Positions 26,893 to 34,628 of a stretch of DNA of 64,000 nucleotides are shown one piece after another. The notes under the pieces were generated by a model that saw only the letters and a list, made by a program, of their open reading frames with translations, was not told the DNA's origin and made no database searches. Each line of letters begins with the position of its first letter. Position 1 is the stretch's first letter. This stretch comes from Ascidiaceihabitans sp023955215 (GTDB lineage: Bacteria > Pseudomonadota > Alphaproteobacteria > Rhodobacterales > Rhodobacteraceae): assembly GCA_943788345.1 (NCBI GenBank), contig CALSPX010000001.1, positions 150,901 through 214,900 on the forward strand, given 5' to 3'. A program made the translations under genes and the position numbers.

Positions 26893-28373
26893 TTGATCGC
26901 TTCAAAGCGTTGCCGCTTTGGGTGCAAAGTCTGGGCGCGATCTGCGTTGGTGGAGTGGGTGCGCTGGCCCAGCAACCATTTGGTTTGGTACCGCTGATAC
27001 TTGTTATGTTGGTGCTGGGATTTGCAGCATTATCGGCGTCTTCGAACTTGCGCCATGCCACACGGTTAGGATGGATGGTCGGCTTTGGTTACTTCCTGAT
27101 CACCCTTCAGTGGATAACCGCACCGTTTCAAGTGGATGCACAGCAGACGGCATGGATGGCACCCTTTGCACTTATCTTGATGGCTGGTGGAATGGCGTTG
27201 TTCTGGGGGCTGGCATTTGTGTTGGCAGGTTTTTCAGGGCGGCTTTGGGCATTGATTTTCACATGGCCCTTGGTTGAACTGCTACGCGCTTATGTGTTCA
27301 CGGGTTTTCCATGGGGCACGCCTCCGCAGGCTTTGGTGGATGTCTTCGCAGGGCAAGCTTTGGCGTGGGGTGGTCCACATGGTGTCATGTTGGTCATGTG
27401 CGCTGCGGCTTTTGCGATCTTCCAATCTGCGAAAATGTCCAAGGTGGTGACGTTTGGCGTTGGTATTGTTGCGCTCGCAGTCACTCTCAGCCCACCTTTA
27501 GCTGGTAGCGCGCAATTGACCGAACACACCGTCCGACTTGTTCAGCCCAATGCCCCACAGCGCGACAAGTGGAACCCAGAGAAGTTTGGGGTCTTTATCA
27601 ATCGATTGCTACAATCCACACAGGCGGGCGATGTGCCTGACTTGGTCCTTTGGCCTGAAACCGCGCTGCCGTACCTTGCACACAATGCACCTGGAATCTT
27701 GCAAGCTGCAGGTGAAGCGGGCCGAGGTGCGCCTGTCGCACTAGGGATTTTGCGGGCCAATGGGCCGACACTATACAACAGCATGGTGGTTTTGGACCCC
27801 GTTGGCCAAATCACGGCAACCTATGACAAGCATCATTTGGTGCCATTTGGCGAATACATGCCGTTTCGCCCAGTTCTGTCTGCCCTCGGACTGCACGTAT
27901 TCGCCGACATGTTCGGTGATGGCTTCGGTGAAGGGGGCGGCGCGCAGACACTTGATTTTGGGCTGCTGGGCAAAGCACTGCCATTGATCTGCTACGAGGC
28001 CGTTTTCGCGCATGACGTTGGCGGGGCTGCGGAAAGACCAGATTTTTTAATACAACTTACAAATGACGCATGGTTCGGAACGTTTGCAGGGCCAAAGCAG
28101 CATTTGGCACAGGCTAAAATGCGCTCGATTGAACAAGGCCTGCCAATGGCGCGCGCCGCCAATACGGGGATCAGCGCTATGATCGATCCCTATGGCCGCG
28201 TATTGAAAAGCCTCGCGTTGAATGAAGCGGGCTATGTGGATGCCTCATTGCCGATGCCCTTGCCACCGACGATTTACAGTAAGCTTGGCGACCTGCCGAT
28301 TGCACTTCTGTTGATTTTTGTGACTTTCATGGTTCTTTTACCAAAAATGACGTTTGGCCGCAGCCACGACTGA
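26889..28373 (+). CDS. lnt: Apolipoprotein N-acyltransferase
   Basis: A 494-residue inner-membrane enzyme that N-acylates the amino-terminal Cys of lipoproteins. Membrane helices occupy about 1-215 and one closes the C-terminus (about 465-487); between them is the periplasmic nitrilase-like domain with the triad Glu 257 (WPETALP), Lys 314 (YDKHHLVPFGEYMPF) and Cys 368 (PLICYEAVF). It overlaps the preceding gene, and it would act on lipoproteins such as the one encoded just upstream of phoH. Confidence 0.96.
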   Translation: MIDRFKALPLWVQSLGAICVGGVGALAQQPFGLVPLILVMLVLGFAALSASSNLRHATRLGWMVGFGYFLITLQWITAPFQVDAQQTAWMAPFALILMAGGMALFWGLAFVLAGFSGRLWALIFTWPLVELLRAYVFTGFPWGTPPQALVDVFAGQALAWGGPHGVMLVMCAAAFAIFQSAKMSKVVTFGVGIVALAVTLSPPLAGSAQLTEHTVRLVQPNAPQRDKWNPEKFGVFINRLLQSTQAGDVPDLVLWPETALPYLAHNAPGILQAAGEAGRGAPVALGILRANGPTLYNSMVVLDPVGQITATYDKHHLVPFGEYMPFRPVLSALGLHVFADMFGDGFGEGGGAQTLDFGLLGKALPLICYEAVFAHDVGGAAERPDFLIQLTNDAWFGTFAGPKQHLAQAKMRSIEQGLPMARAANTGISAMIDPYGRVLKSLALNEAGYVDASLPMPLPPTIYSKLGDLPIALLLIFVTFMVLLPKMTFGRSHD

Positions 28374-28411
28374 TTGACTGCCCGACCGAGGGCGGTTAGC
28401 CGAGGGTCTGA

Positions 28412-28460
28412 TGTACCACAACGGCTTCCTGACGTGGCACACATAAAAATATTGGAGCAC
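28412..28460 (+). promoter_or_regulatory. SAM/SAH riboswitch upstream of metK
   Basis: The leader contains ACCACAACGGCTTCCTGACG, a GTGG arm closing the hairpin, then an A-rich linker and ATTGGAGCA just before the metK ATG. This matches the compact SAM/SAH aptamer known from metK leaders in Rhodobacterales: a hairpin whose loop CUUCC pairs with GGAG downstream to make a pseudoknot. That GGAG is also the Shine-Dalgarno sequence, so ligand binding should hide it and lower translation of SAM synthetase. One A-C mismatch occurs in the outer stem. A weak TTGACT at 28374 could be the -35 of its promoter. Confidence 0.9.
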
Positions 28461-28463
28461 TAT

Positions 28464-29645
28464 ATGTCCCGTAAAAATTATACTTTCACCTCGGAATCCG
28501 TTTCCGAAGGCCACCCAGATAAACTGTGTGATCGCATTTCGGATGCGGTGTTGGATGCGTTCTTGAGTGAAGAACCAGAAGCGCGTGTTGCGGCGGAAAC
28601 CTTTGCAACAACCAATCGCGTTGTCATCGGTGGTGAAGTCGGATTGTCGGATCAATCGAAACTTAAAGACTACATGGGGCGCATTGATCAAATCGCACGC
28701 GACTGTGTCAAAGACATCGGTTACGAGCAAGATAAGTTCCACTGGAACACGATTGAAGTTACGAACCTATTGCACGAACAGTCAGCTCACATCGCTCAAG
28801 GTGTTGATGCGGCGGCAGACAAAGATGAAGGCGCAGGCGACCAAGGCATTATGTTTGGTTACGCGACAACTGAAACTGAAGAGCTGATGCCGGCCCCGAT
28901 TCAGTATTCCCATGCGATCCTTCGCCGTTTGGCTGAGGTGCGCAAGAATGGTACTGAGCCAGCTTTGGGCCCAGACGCGAAAAGTCAGTTGTCGGTGATC
29001 TACCGTGACGGCAAACCAGTTGGTGTCTCTTCAATTGTATTGTCTACACAGCACGTTGATCCAAACCTTGAGTCCTCTGACATCCGTGCGATCGTTGAAC
29101 CATATATCCTTGAGGTTCTTCCTGAAGGCTGGATTACCCCTGATACCGCATGGCATGTTAACCCAACTGGTAAGTTCGTAATTGGTGGACCAGATGGCGA
29201 TGCAGGCCTAACAGGCCGTAAGATTATCGTTGATACATACGGCGGTGCAGCACCGCACGGCGGTGGCGCATTCTCTGGTAAGGATCCAACAAAGGTTGAC
29301 CGTTCTGCTGCATATGCTTCGCGTTATTTGGCAAAAAACATTGTCGCATCAGGCATGGCTGACAAATGTACTGTACAATTGAGCTACGCAATTGGCGTAG
29401 CCAAGCCGTTGTCGATCTATTGCGATACATTCGGCACGGGCCAAGTTGACGATGCCATGATCGAAAAAGCGATCGATAGCGTTATGGACCTGACACCACG
29501 CGGCATCCGTTCGCACCTTGGTCTGAACAAACCAATCTATGAGCGGACAGCGGCCTATGGCCACTTTGGCCGTGCGCCTGAAGCTGATGGTGGTTTCAGC
29601 TGGGAGAAAACGGATTTGGTAGAAGCTTTGAAAAAAGCCGTTTAA
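28464..29645 (+). CDS. metK: S-adenosylmethionine synthetase
   Basis: A 393-residue methionine adenosyltransferase making SAM from methionine and ATP. SEGHPDKLCD (His 17), GAGDQGIMFGYA and GGGAFSGKDPTKVDRSAAY are the family signatures. ATG at 28464 is the start because the GGAG of the riboswitch lies 7 bases before it; the open frame from 28374 is leader. A strong terminator follows, so metK appears to be its own transcript under feedback control by its product. Confidence 0.98.
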   Translation: MSRKNYTFTSESVSEGHPDKLCDRISDAVLDAFLSEEPEARVAAETFATTNRVVIGGEVGLSDQSKLKDYMGRIDQIARDCVKDIGYEQDKFHWNTIEVTNLLHEQSAHIAQGVDAAADKDEGAGDQGIMFGYATTETEELMPAPIQYSHAILRRLAEVRKNGTEPALGPDAKSQLSVIYRDGKPVGVSSIVLSTQHVDPNLESSDIRAIVEPYILEVLPEGWITPDTAWHVNPTGKFVIGGPDGDAGLTGRKIIVDTYGGAAPHGGGAFSGKDPTKVDRSAAYASRYLAKNIVASGMADKCTVQLSYAIGVAKPLSIYCDTFGTGQVDDAMIEKAIDSVMDLTPRGIRSHLGLNKPIYERTAAYGHFGRAPEADGGFSWEKTDLVEALKKAV

Positions 29646-29667
29646 CTTTAGTTATATAATTTTTCAG

Positions 29668-29708
29668 ACGGGCAGCGATCATTCTTGACGCTGCCCGTTG
29701 CCGTTTTT
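29668..29708 (+). terminator. Rho-independent terminator of metK
   Basis: A 10-bp perfect stem ACGGGCAGCG/CGCTGCCCGT with an 11-base loop is followed by TGCCGTTTTT. Confidence 0.85.
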
Positions 29709-29791
29709 ACAGCGTGCTAATCGATGGTATTAATCGGTCTGTTCCGTAGCATACGCTTGCCTTGATGCGCTGCGCTGGCTAAACCGCGCCC

Positions 29792-30493
29792 ATGACACAA
29801 CCTGTACGCCCACACCGCAATTTTTATGGCCGCCTCAAAGGCAAGCACCTCAAGCAATCGCAAGAGGGCTATTTGGCCGAAGACCTTGATGCATTGTCCC
29901 CGGGGGCAGTCGATTGGGATGTGAACCCCGACCGTAATAATCTGGATCTGAACGCCTTGTTTGAAGGCAAGCCTACGTGGCTTGAAATCGGCTTTGGTGG
30001 TGGTGAACACATGGTGCACCAATGTGGCCAAAACCCTGATGTTGGCATCATCGGATGCGAACCCTACATCAACGGCGTTGCGATGCTTCTGGGCAAGATC
30101 AGAAAAGCGGGTGTCAAAAACCTTGCGGTTTATCCGGGTGACGTGCGCGATATGTTTGATGTGCTGCCTGATGCCTCCATTGATCGTGCGTTTCTTCTTT
30201 ACCCTGACCCGTGGCCGAAATCGCGCCACCATCGTCGTCGTTTTGTAACCGAAGAACATCTTGCGCCCCTTGCTCGCGTTCTGAAACCGGGTTCAATTTT
30301 TCGCGTTGCGACTGACATTCCTGACTATGTGCGTCAAACCATGCAAGAAGTCCCAAAGCAGCCGTTTGAATGGACGGCTGAGGGACCAGAAGATTGGCGC
30401 GGACCGTGGGATGATTGGATCAGCACACGTTACGAACAAAAAGCGCTACGCGAAGATCGCACACCGCACTACATGACCTTTATCCGTAAATAG
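29792..30493 (+). CDS. trmB: tRNA (guanine-N7-)-methyltransferase
   Basis: A 233-residue SAM-dependent methyltransferase for m7G46 of tRNA. The SAM loop is LEIGFGGGEH (about 70-79), and FLLYPDPWPKSRHHRRRF carries the catalytic PDPWPK signature of TrmB. Starts with ATG at 29792. It sits after the metK terminator; metK-trmB adjacency is common in the order and pairs SAM supply with a SAM user. Confidence 0.96.
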   Translation: MTQPVRPHRNFYGRLKGKHLKQSQEGYLAEDLDALSPGAVDWDVNPDRNNLDLNALFEGKPTWLEIGFGGGEHMVHQCGQNPDVGIIGCEPYINGVAMLLGKIRKAGVKNLAVYPGDVRDMFDVLPDASIDRAFLLYPDPWPKSRHHRRRFVTEEHLAPLARVLKPGSIFRVATDIPDYVRQTMQEVPKQPFEWTAEGPEDWRGPWDDWISTRYEQKALREDRTPHYMTFIRK

Positions 30494-30573
30494 GCATTTC
30501 GCCTTTCGACTGGACCAAAGTCTGCGCAGACGATAGGTCTGGCGCTAACTTTAGACGATTTGAAAGACTGCAT

Positions 30574-31923
30574 ATGTCCAGCCACGGCACCCCAATTCCG
30601 ATGACATCCTACGCTTGTGGGCCACTTAATGGGCACGCTGAAGTGCCGGGTGATAAATCAATTTCTCACCGGTCTTTGATTTTAGGTGCGCTCAGTGTCG
30701 GTGAAACCAAAATCAGCGGATTGTTGGAAGGTCAAGACGTCCTTGATACCGCGAAAGCCATGCGTGCTTTTGGGGCTGAGGTCACTGATCTGGGTGAGGG
30801 AAATTGGTCCGTGCACGGCGTTGGCGTTGGGGGCTTTGCAGAACCTGAAAATATCATCGACTGCGGTAACTCTGGAACAGGCGTGCGCCTGATCATGGGC
30901 GTTATGGCGACATCACCAATCACAGCGACCTTTACGGGTGATGCCAGCCTGAATGGCCGTCCAATGGCACGTGTTACTGATCCCTTGGCTGAATTTGGTT
31001 GCCAAAGCGTTGGCCGCAAAGGTGGCCGTTTGCCGATGACACTTGTTGGTGCCGCAGATCCTGTCCCTGTGCGCTACGTTGTGCCTGTGCCATCCGCGCA
31101 AGTTAAATCGGCGGTTCTGTTTGCAGGTCTGAACGCGCCCGGAAAAACGGTTGTCATTGAGAAAGAAGCGACACGTGATCATACGGAACGTATGCTTGCT
31201 GGTTTTGGTGCCGAAATCACGACTGAAGTAACTGACGAAGGCCGTGTTATTACACTGACCGGCCAGCCAGAATTGAAGCCACAAACCATTGCAGTTCCAC
31301 GCGATCCATCCAGCGCTGCTTTTCCAGTATGTGCCGCGATCATCGTCCCGGGTTCGGATGTTTTGGTGCCAGGCATCGGCTTGAACCCTACACGCGCTGG
31401 GTTGTTCACAACACTACGCGAAATGGGTGCAGACCTTACCTACGAAAACGAACGCGAAGAAGGCGGCGAACCAGTTGCAGACCTGCGCGCACGTTTCTCA
31501 CCTGATCTGCACGGTATTGAGGTTCCAGCGGAACGCGCTGCTAGCATGATCGACGAATACCCTGTGCTTTCCGTCGTTGCGTCCTTTGCTACAGGCAAAA
31601 CACATATGCCGGGCGTCAGAGAGCTGCGCGTAAAAGAAAGCGACCGTATTGATGCAATGGCAACGGGCTTGCGCGCCAACGGTGTTGAAGTGGACGAGGG
31701 GCCGGATTGGTGGTCCGTTCATGGTTTGGGACATGGCAAGGTCAAGGGTGGGGCCACATGTGCCAGCCACCTTGATCACCGCATTGCGATGTCCTTCATG
31801 ATCATGGGCATGGCAGCATCAAACCCTGTGTCACTTGATGACGGTGGACCAATTGCAACGTCATTCCCGATTTTTGAGGGATTGATGGGCGGTTTGGGTG
31901 CTGACGTAAGACGCGACGGGTAA
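30574..31923 (+). CDS. aroA: 3-phosphoshikimate 1-carboxyvinyltransferase (EPSP synthase)
   Basis: A 449-residue shikimate-pathway enzyme joining PEP to shikimate-3-phosphate. GDKSISHRSLILGAL near residue 27, the NSGTG loop (CGNSGTGVRL), the ALFAGL-like segment and RVKESDRI near residue 350 are all present. It begins a block that runs through cmk, rpsA, ihfB, lapA, trpF and trpB. Its TAA overlaps the ATG of the next small membrane gene (TAATG). Confidence 0.97.
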   Translation: MSSHGTPIPMTSYACGPLNGHAEVPGDKSISHRSLILGALSVGETKISGLLEGQDVLDTAKAMRAFGAEVTDLGEGNWSVHGVGVGGFAEPENIIDCGNSGTGVRLIMGVMATSPITATFTGDASLNGRPMARVTDPLAEFGCQSVGRKGGRLPMTLVGAADPVPVRYVVPVPSAQVKSAVLFAGLNAPGKTVVIEKEATRDHTERMLAGFGAEITTEVTDEGRVITLTGQPELKPQTIAVPRDPSSAAFPVCAAIIVPGSDVLVPGIGLNPTRAGLFTTLREMGADLTYENEREEGGEPVADLRARFSPDLHGIEVPAERAASMIDEYPVLSVVASFATGKTHMPGVRELRVKESDRIDAMATGLRANGVEVDEGPDWWSVHGLGHGKVKGGATCASHLDHRIAMSFMIMGMAASNPVSLDDGGPIATSFPIFEGLMGGLGADVRRDG

Positions 31924-32411
31924 TGGCGATTACGACAAAAACGATTGCGATTTTGGCAATTGCTTCGGCGATTGGATTTGGATCTCTGGTCGTTTTGTCA
32001 GAAATTTACCTAAGTGTTGGCTTTGGTCTGCTCGATGGTCGCCTTAACGGCTATGACGTTGAGGCTGTAAACGCATATCTTGCGTTGTTGTCTTCGGAAA
32101 ACCGTCAGTTTTACATCGGCCCTTTCCGCGCATTGGACACCATCGTCCCTCCGCTATTGGCCACAACCTTTGCCGCGATCATTTGGACGCTTGGTAGCAC
32201 TCTTTGGCGCACAGCGGTCGTTTTCCCACTGATCTATGTGATTGCTGACTTGCGTGAGAACGCTTTGGTCGGACAAATTTTGCAAGCAACCACGCTCGAC
32301 GCTGAAACGGTTTCTCGTGCGAGTGATATGACACAACTAAAATGGCTGTTCACAGTGCTGTCTTTGGCAGTGGTGTTATGGCTATGGCGACAAGGACGAA
32401 CACAGGCATGA
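31923..32411 (+). CDS. Four-helix membrane protein between aroA and cmk
   Basis: A 162-residue integral membrane protein with hydrophobic segments at about 8-30, 68-90, 93-112 and 138-156, and the charged strip DLRENALVG between helices 3 and 4. I do not recognise a family. Its start overlaps the aroA stop (TAATG) and its stop overlaps the cmk start (ATGA), so it is translated as part of the aroA-cmk operon. No motif hints at a substrate. Confidence 0.75.
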   Translation: MAITTKTIAILAIASAIGFGSLVVLSEIYLSVGFGLLDGRLNGYDVEAVNAYLALLSSENRQFYIGPFRALDTIVPPLLATTFAAIIWTLGSTLWRTAVVFPLIYVIADLRENALVGQILQATTLDAETVSRASDMTQLKWLFTVLSLAVVLWLWRQGRTQA

Positions 32412-33019
32412 CCGAACCATTTACAATTGCGATCGATGGACCCGCCGCAGCAGGAAAAGGCACGATTTCCAAGGCAGTTGCCGCGCATTTCGGATTTGCT
32501 CATCTTGATACCGGGCTGCTGTACCGCGCTGTTGGCGCAAAGGTCATGACTGGCAGCGATGCGATTGAAGCCGCTGTTGGATTGCGCGCCGAAGACTTAG
32601 ACGTTGACGGCTTGCGCACAGCCGAAGTTGCCCAAGCTGCCAGCAAAGTTGCGGTTATCGCAGAAGTTCGCGCAGCCCTCCTCGATTTCCAGCGCGCGTT
32701 TGCGCGCCGGGCAGGCGGCGCGGTTCTGGATGGGCGTGATATTGGTACGGTGATTTGCCCACAAGCCGAAGTCAAATTGTTCGTAACAGCCAGCGCCGAA
32801 GTGCGCGGTAAGCGTCGCTATGATGAATTGGTTGGGCGGGGGGATACAGTCACTCTGGACGACGTGATCGAAGATGTGCGCGCCCGTGATGCACGTGACA
32901 TGGAGCGGGTCGCGGCACCACTAAAGCCTGCTGAAGATGCGCATGTTCTGGACACATCAGCGCTAAGTATTTCCGATGCCGTGGCACAAGCTATCGCTGC
33001 AATCACACAAAGGGTGTAG
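32408..33019 (+). CDS. cmk: Cytidylate kinase
   Basis: A 203-residue kinase that phosphorylates CMP/dCMP. The P-loop is DGPAAAGKGT (10-19), followed by LDTGLLYRAV and the DGRDIGTV segment; lid arginines occur in ARDARDMER. It starts with ATG at 32408, overlapping the preceding gene's stop. In the usual order rpsA follows directly; here three other genes or elements are inserted. Confidence 0.96.
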   Translation: MTEPFTIAIDGPAAAGKGTISKAVAAHFGFAHLDTGLLYRAVGAKVMTGSDAIEAAVGLRAEDLDVDGLRTAEVAQAASKVAVIAEVRAALLDFQRAFARRAGGAVLDGRDIGTVICPQAEVKLFVTASAEVRGKRRYDELVGRGDTVTLDDVIEDVRARDARDMERVAAPLKPAEDAHVLDTSALSISDAVAQAIAAITQRV

Positions 33020-33026
33020 TTGCTGG

Positions 33027-33066
33027 CACTGCCCTGCGGATTTTTTATGAGACTCGCAGGACAGTG
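33027..33066. terminator. Hairpin after cmk
   Basis: A 12-bp inverted repeat with one mismatch (CACTGCCCTGCG / CGCAGGACAGTG) lies 8 bases after the cmk stop and just before the end of a convergent gene. Likely bidirectional. Confidence 0.55.
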
Positions 33067-33078
33067 TTTAGGTAACTG

Positions 33079-33498
33079 TCAGAACTTGATCACAATTTTG
33101 ATCGTGATTTCAAACTTTGGACCTTTTGATAGAAGACGGACTATGTTTTCGCCCTCGGTCAAACCTTTGTCGCCATACGCGCGATCAATCGCCTCGCCAT
33201 CAATGCCATCGAACTTAATTCCCCAAGCCTTTGACAACTTTTGAATAAGCATCTTTGAAAAAACATGTACTTGCTCGCGTTTGTCATAGCCGTTTAGCTC
33301 TTTCAGCTCGTGATCAGAAAACCGAAGATCTACCGGCTTAGGGGCATCTTCACCTTTCTCAACGGTGGCCGCTGCGAGGAGTGCAATTATGAGGCCGGAA
33401 CCACCTTCAAGCGCGAGGGCTGTTGTAGGAAAAGAAATGGAACTCGCAGCCAGTAATGCGCCGCCTGATGAAAGCAATGTGCGTCGTGAAATCGTCAT
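33079..33498 (-). CDS. Tat-exported protein, unknown (139 residues)
   Basis: The N-terminus MTISRRTLLSSGGALLAASS is a twin-arginine signal, ending near TALALEGG. The mature part of about 105 residues is charged, with DLRFSDHELKELNGYDKRE and a C-terminal beta-like FEITIKIVIKF. No known domain is recognised. It is transcribed against the surrounding aroA-rpsA block, and AAAGGAT precedes the ATG at 33498. An envelope role is inferred only from the signal. Confidence 0.75.
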   Translation of the reverse strand: MTISRRTLLSSGGALLAASSISFPTTALALEGGSGLIIALLAAATVEKGEDAPKPVDLRFSDHELKELNGYDKREQVHVFSKMLIQKLSKAWGIKFDGIDGEAIDRAYGDKGLTEGENIVRLLSKGPKFEITIKIVIKF

Positions 33499-33759
33499 TG
33501 ATGTATCCTTTGGTTAGATTTGATATCCTAAATTGCTTTTAAATACGGCTCAGAACAATCACCAAGATGGGTGAAAGTTCCCAACTTTCTGCTATGCTGG
33601 GCGACGTCCCCCAACCCGTCTCATGCGGCTGTCTTGGCTATACGAGCGAGGTCGATAAGGTGACTTTAACCACATGAAAAACACGATAAGCAGGGCTGGA
33701 AATATTCTGATCCGGCTCTACGTCCTAGTTTCAAGCTATGAATTAAGGAGCTTCCAGTT

Positions 33760-34302
33760 ATGCCAAAAACAGCTACCCGTGCCGGCAACCGCCTTATGGA
33801 CCGCCCGGAATATGCGTCCAAGCAAAAGCCATTGACCGCTACTGCAGAAACAACAGTGTTTGATGCGGTTTTGGATATGTCCAAGAAGAATTTTGGATCC
33901 GTCGTTGTGATTGATGATGAACGCAAGATTTTGGGTGTTGTTACAGAGCGTGACGTGATGAACAAACTTGTGGCGAAAGGGTTGGATTCCAAAACCACGC
34001 TCTTGTCTGACATAATGACGCCTGATCCGCGTATCGCGCGCGAGACCGATGACATGGTCGATTGGCTGCGCATCATGTCCAACGAACGTTTCCGCCGCTT
34101 GCCAGTGGTTGATGACGAAGGGCGTATCAAAGCGGTATTCACCCAAGGTGATTTCGTTTCCTACACATGGCCGGACCTAATCTATCAAATGAAAGCGATA
34201 GCGTCTGCGACTGTGTTCAAGAACTGGCCAATCGTTCTGATCGGCGGCGGTATCGCGCTTTACACACTGTTGATGGTGATTGTTTTGCGCTCTGTCGGCT
34301 AA
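33760..34302 (+). CDS. CBS-pair protein with C-terminal membrane helix
   Basis: A 180-residue protein with two CBS motifs (about 20-75, including FGSVVVIDDERKILGVVTERD, and 80-140, including RRLPVVDDEGRIKAVFTQGDF, both shortened here) and one membrane segment at about 153-175 (WPIVLIGGGIALYTLLMV). CBS pairs bind adenine nucleotides; the helix would anchor it to the inner membrane with the sensor in the cytoplasm. AAGGAG lies before ATG 33760. Partner unknown. Confidence 0.85.
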   Translation: MPKTATRAGNRLMDRPEYASKQKPLTATAETTVFDAVLDMSKKNFGSVVVIDDERKILGVVTERDVMNKLVAKGLDSKTTLLSDIMTPDPRIARETDDMVDWLRIMSNERFRRLPVVDDEGRIKAVFTQGDFVSYTWPDLIYQMKAIASATVFKNWPIVLIGGGIALYTLLMVIVLRSVG

Positions 34303-34628
34303 GGACGATCTTCGGATGACACGTGGCTGACCTTGCGTTTCCCATTGGGGAAAAGGTCAGCAATTCGTTTCTCAGCGTCAGTATTACAAGGGGTGGCGGA
34401 TCATGCGCTGATCGTCAACAGGCCTTGCAATTTTACAGAATCTCGCATACCCACGCATTTGTCGAAAAGGCGGGTTAACCGTTGGGCAAGATATTTACAG
34501 GGTTCGGTTTTTGCCGACCCTTTTTTGTATTTCCCGATGCCGAACCGTTCGACCAATGAAACCCCAAAGACCGGCGGAGACAACTGCACGGCCAGAATCA
34601 AATATGTAGATTAGGAAATATACGCCAC
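34303..34628 (+). other. Gene-free stretch before rpsA with two hairpins
   Basis: I see no convincing gene. A strong hairpin at 34327-34360 pairs CTGACCT with AGGTCAG outside and TTTCCC with GGGAAA inside, 25 bases after the CBS gene. A second hairpin with a U-run lies at 34499-34526. The remainder should hold the rpsA promoter and leader. The hairpins could also bound a small RNA. Confidence 0.5.
34499..34526 (+). terminator. Intrinsic terminator upstream of rpsA
   Basis: AGGGTTCGG and CCGACCCT form a stem with one bulge, followed by TTTTTT. It lies 200 bases after the CBS gene and 100 bases before rpsA. Confidence 0.6.

Noticed and set aside
34333..34614. 93-codon ORF before rpsA
   Set aside because: It runs through a hairpin and an intrinsic terminator, has no clear ribosome binding site and an implausible basic composition.
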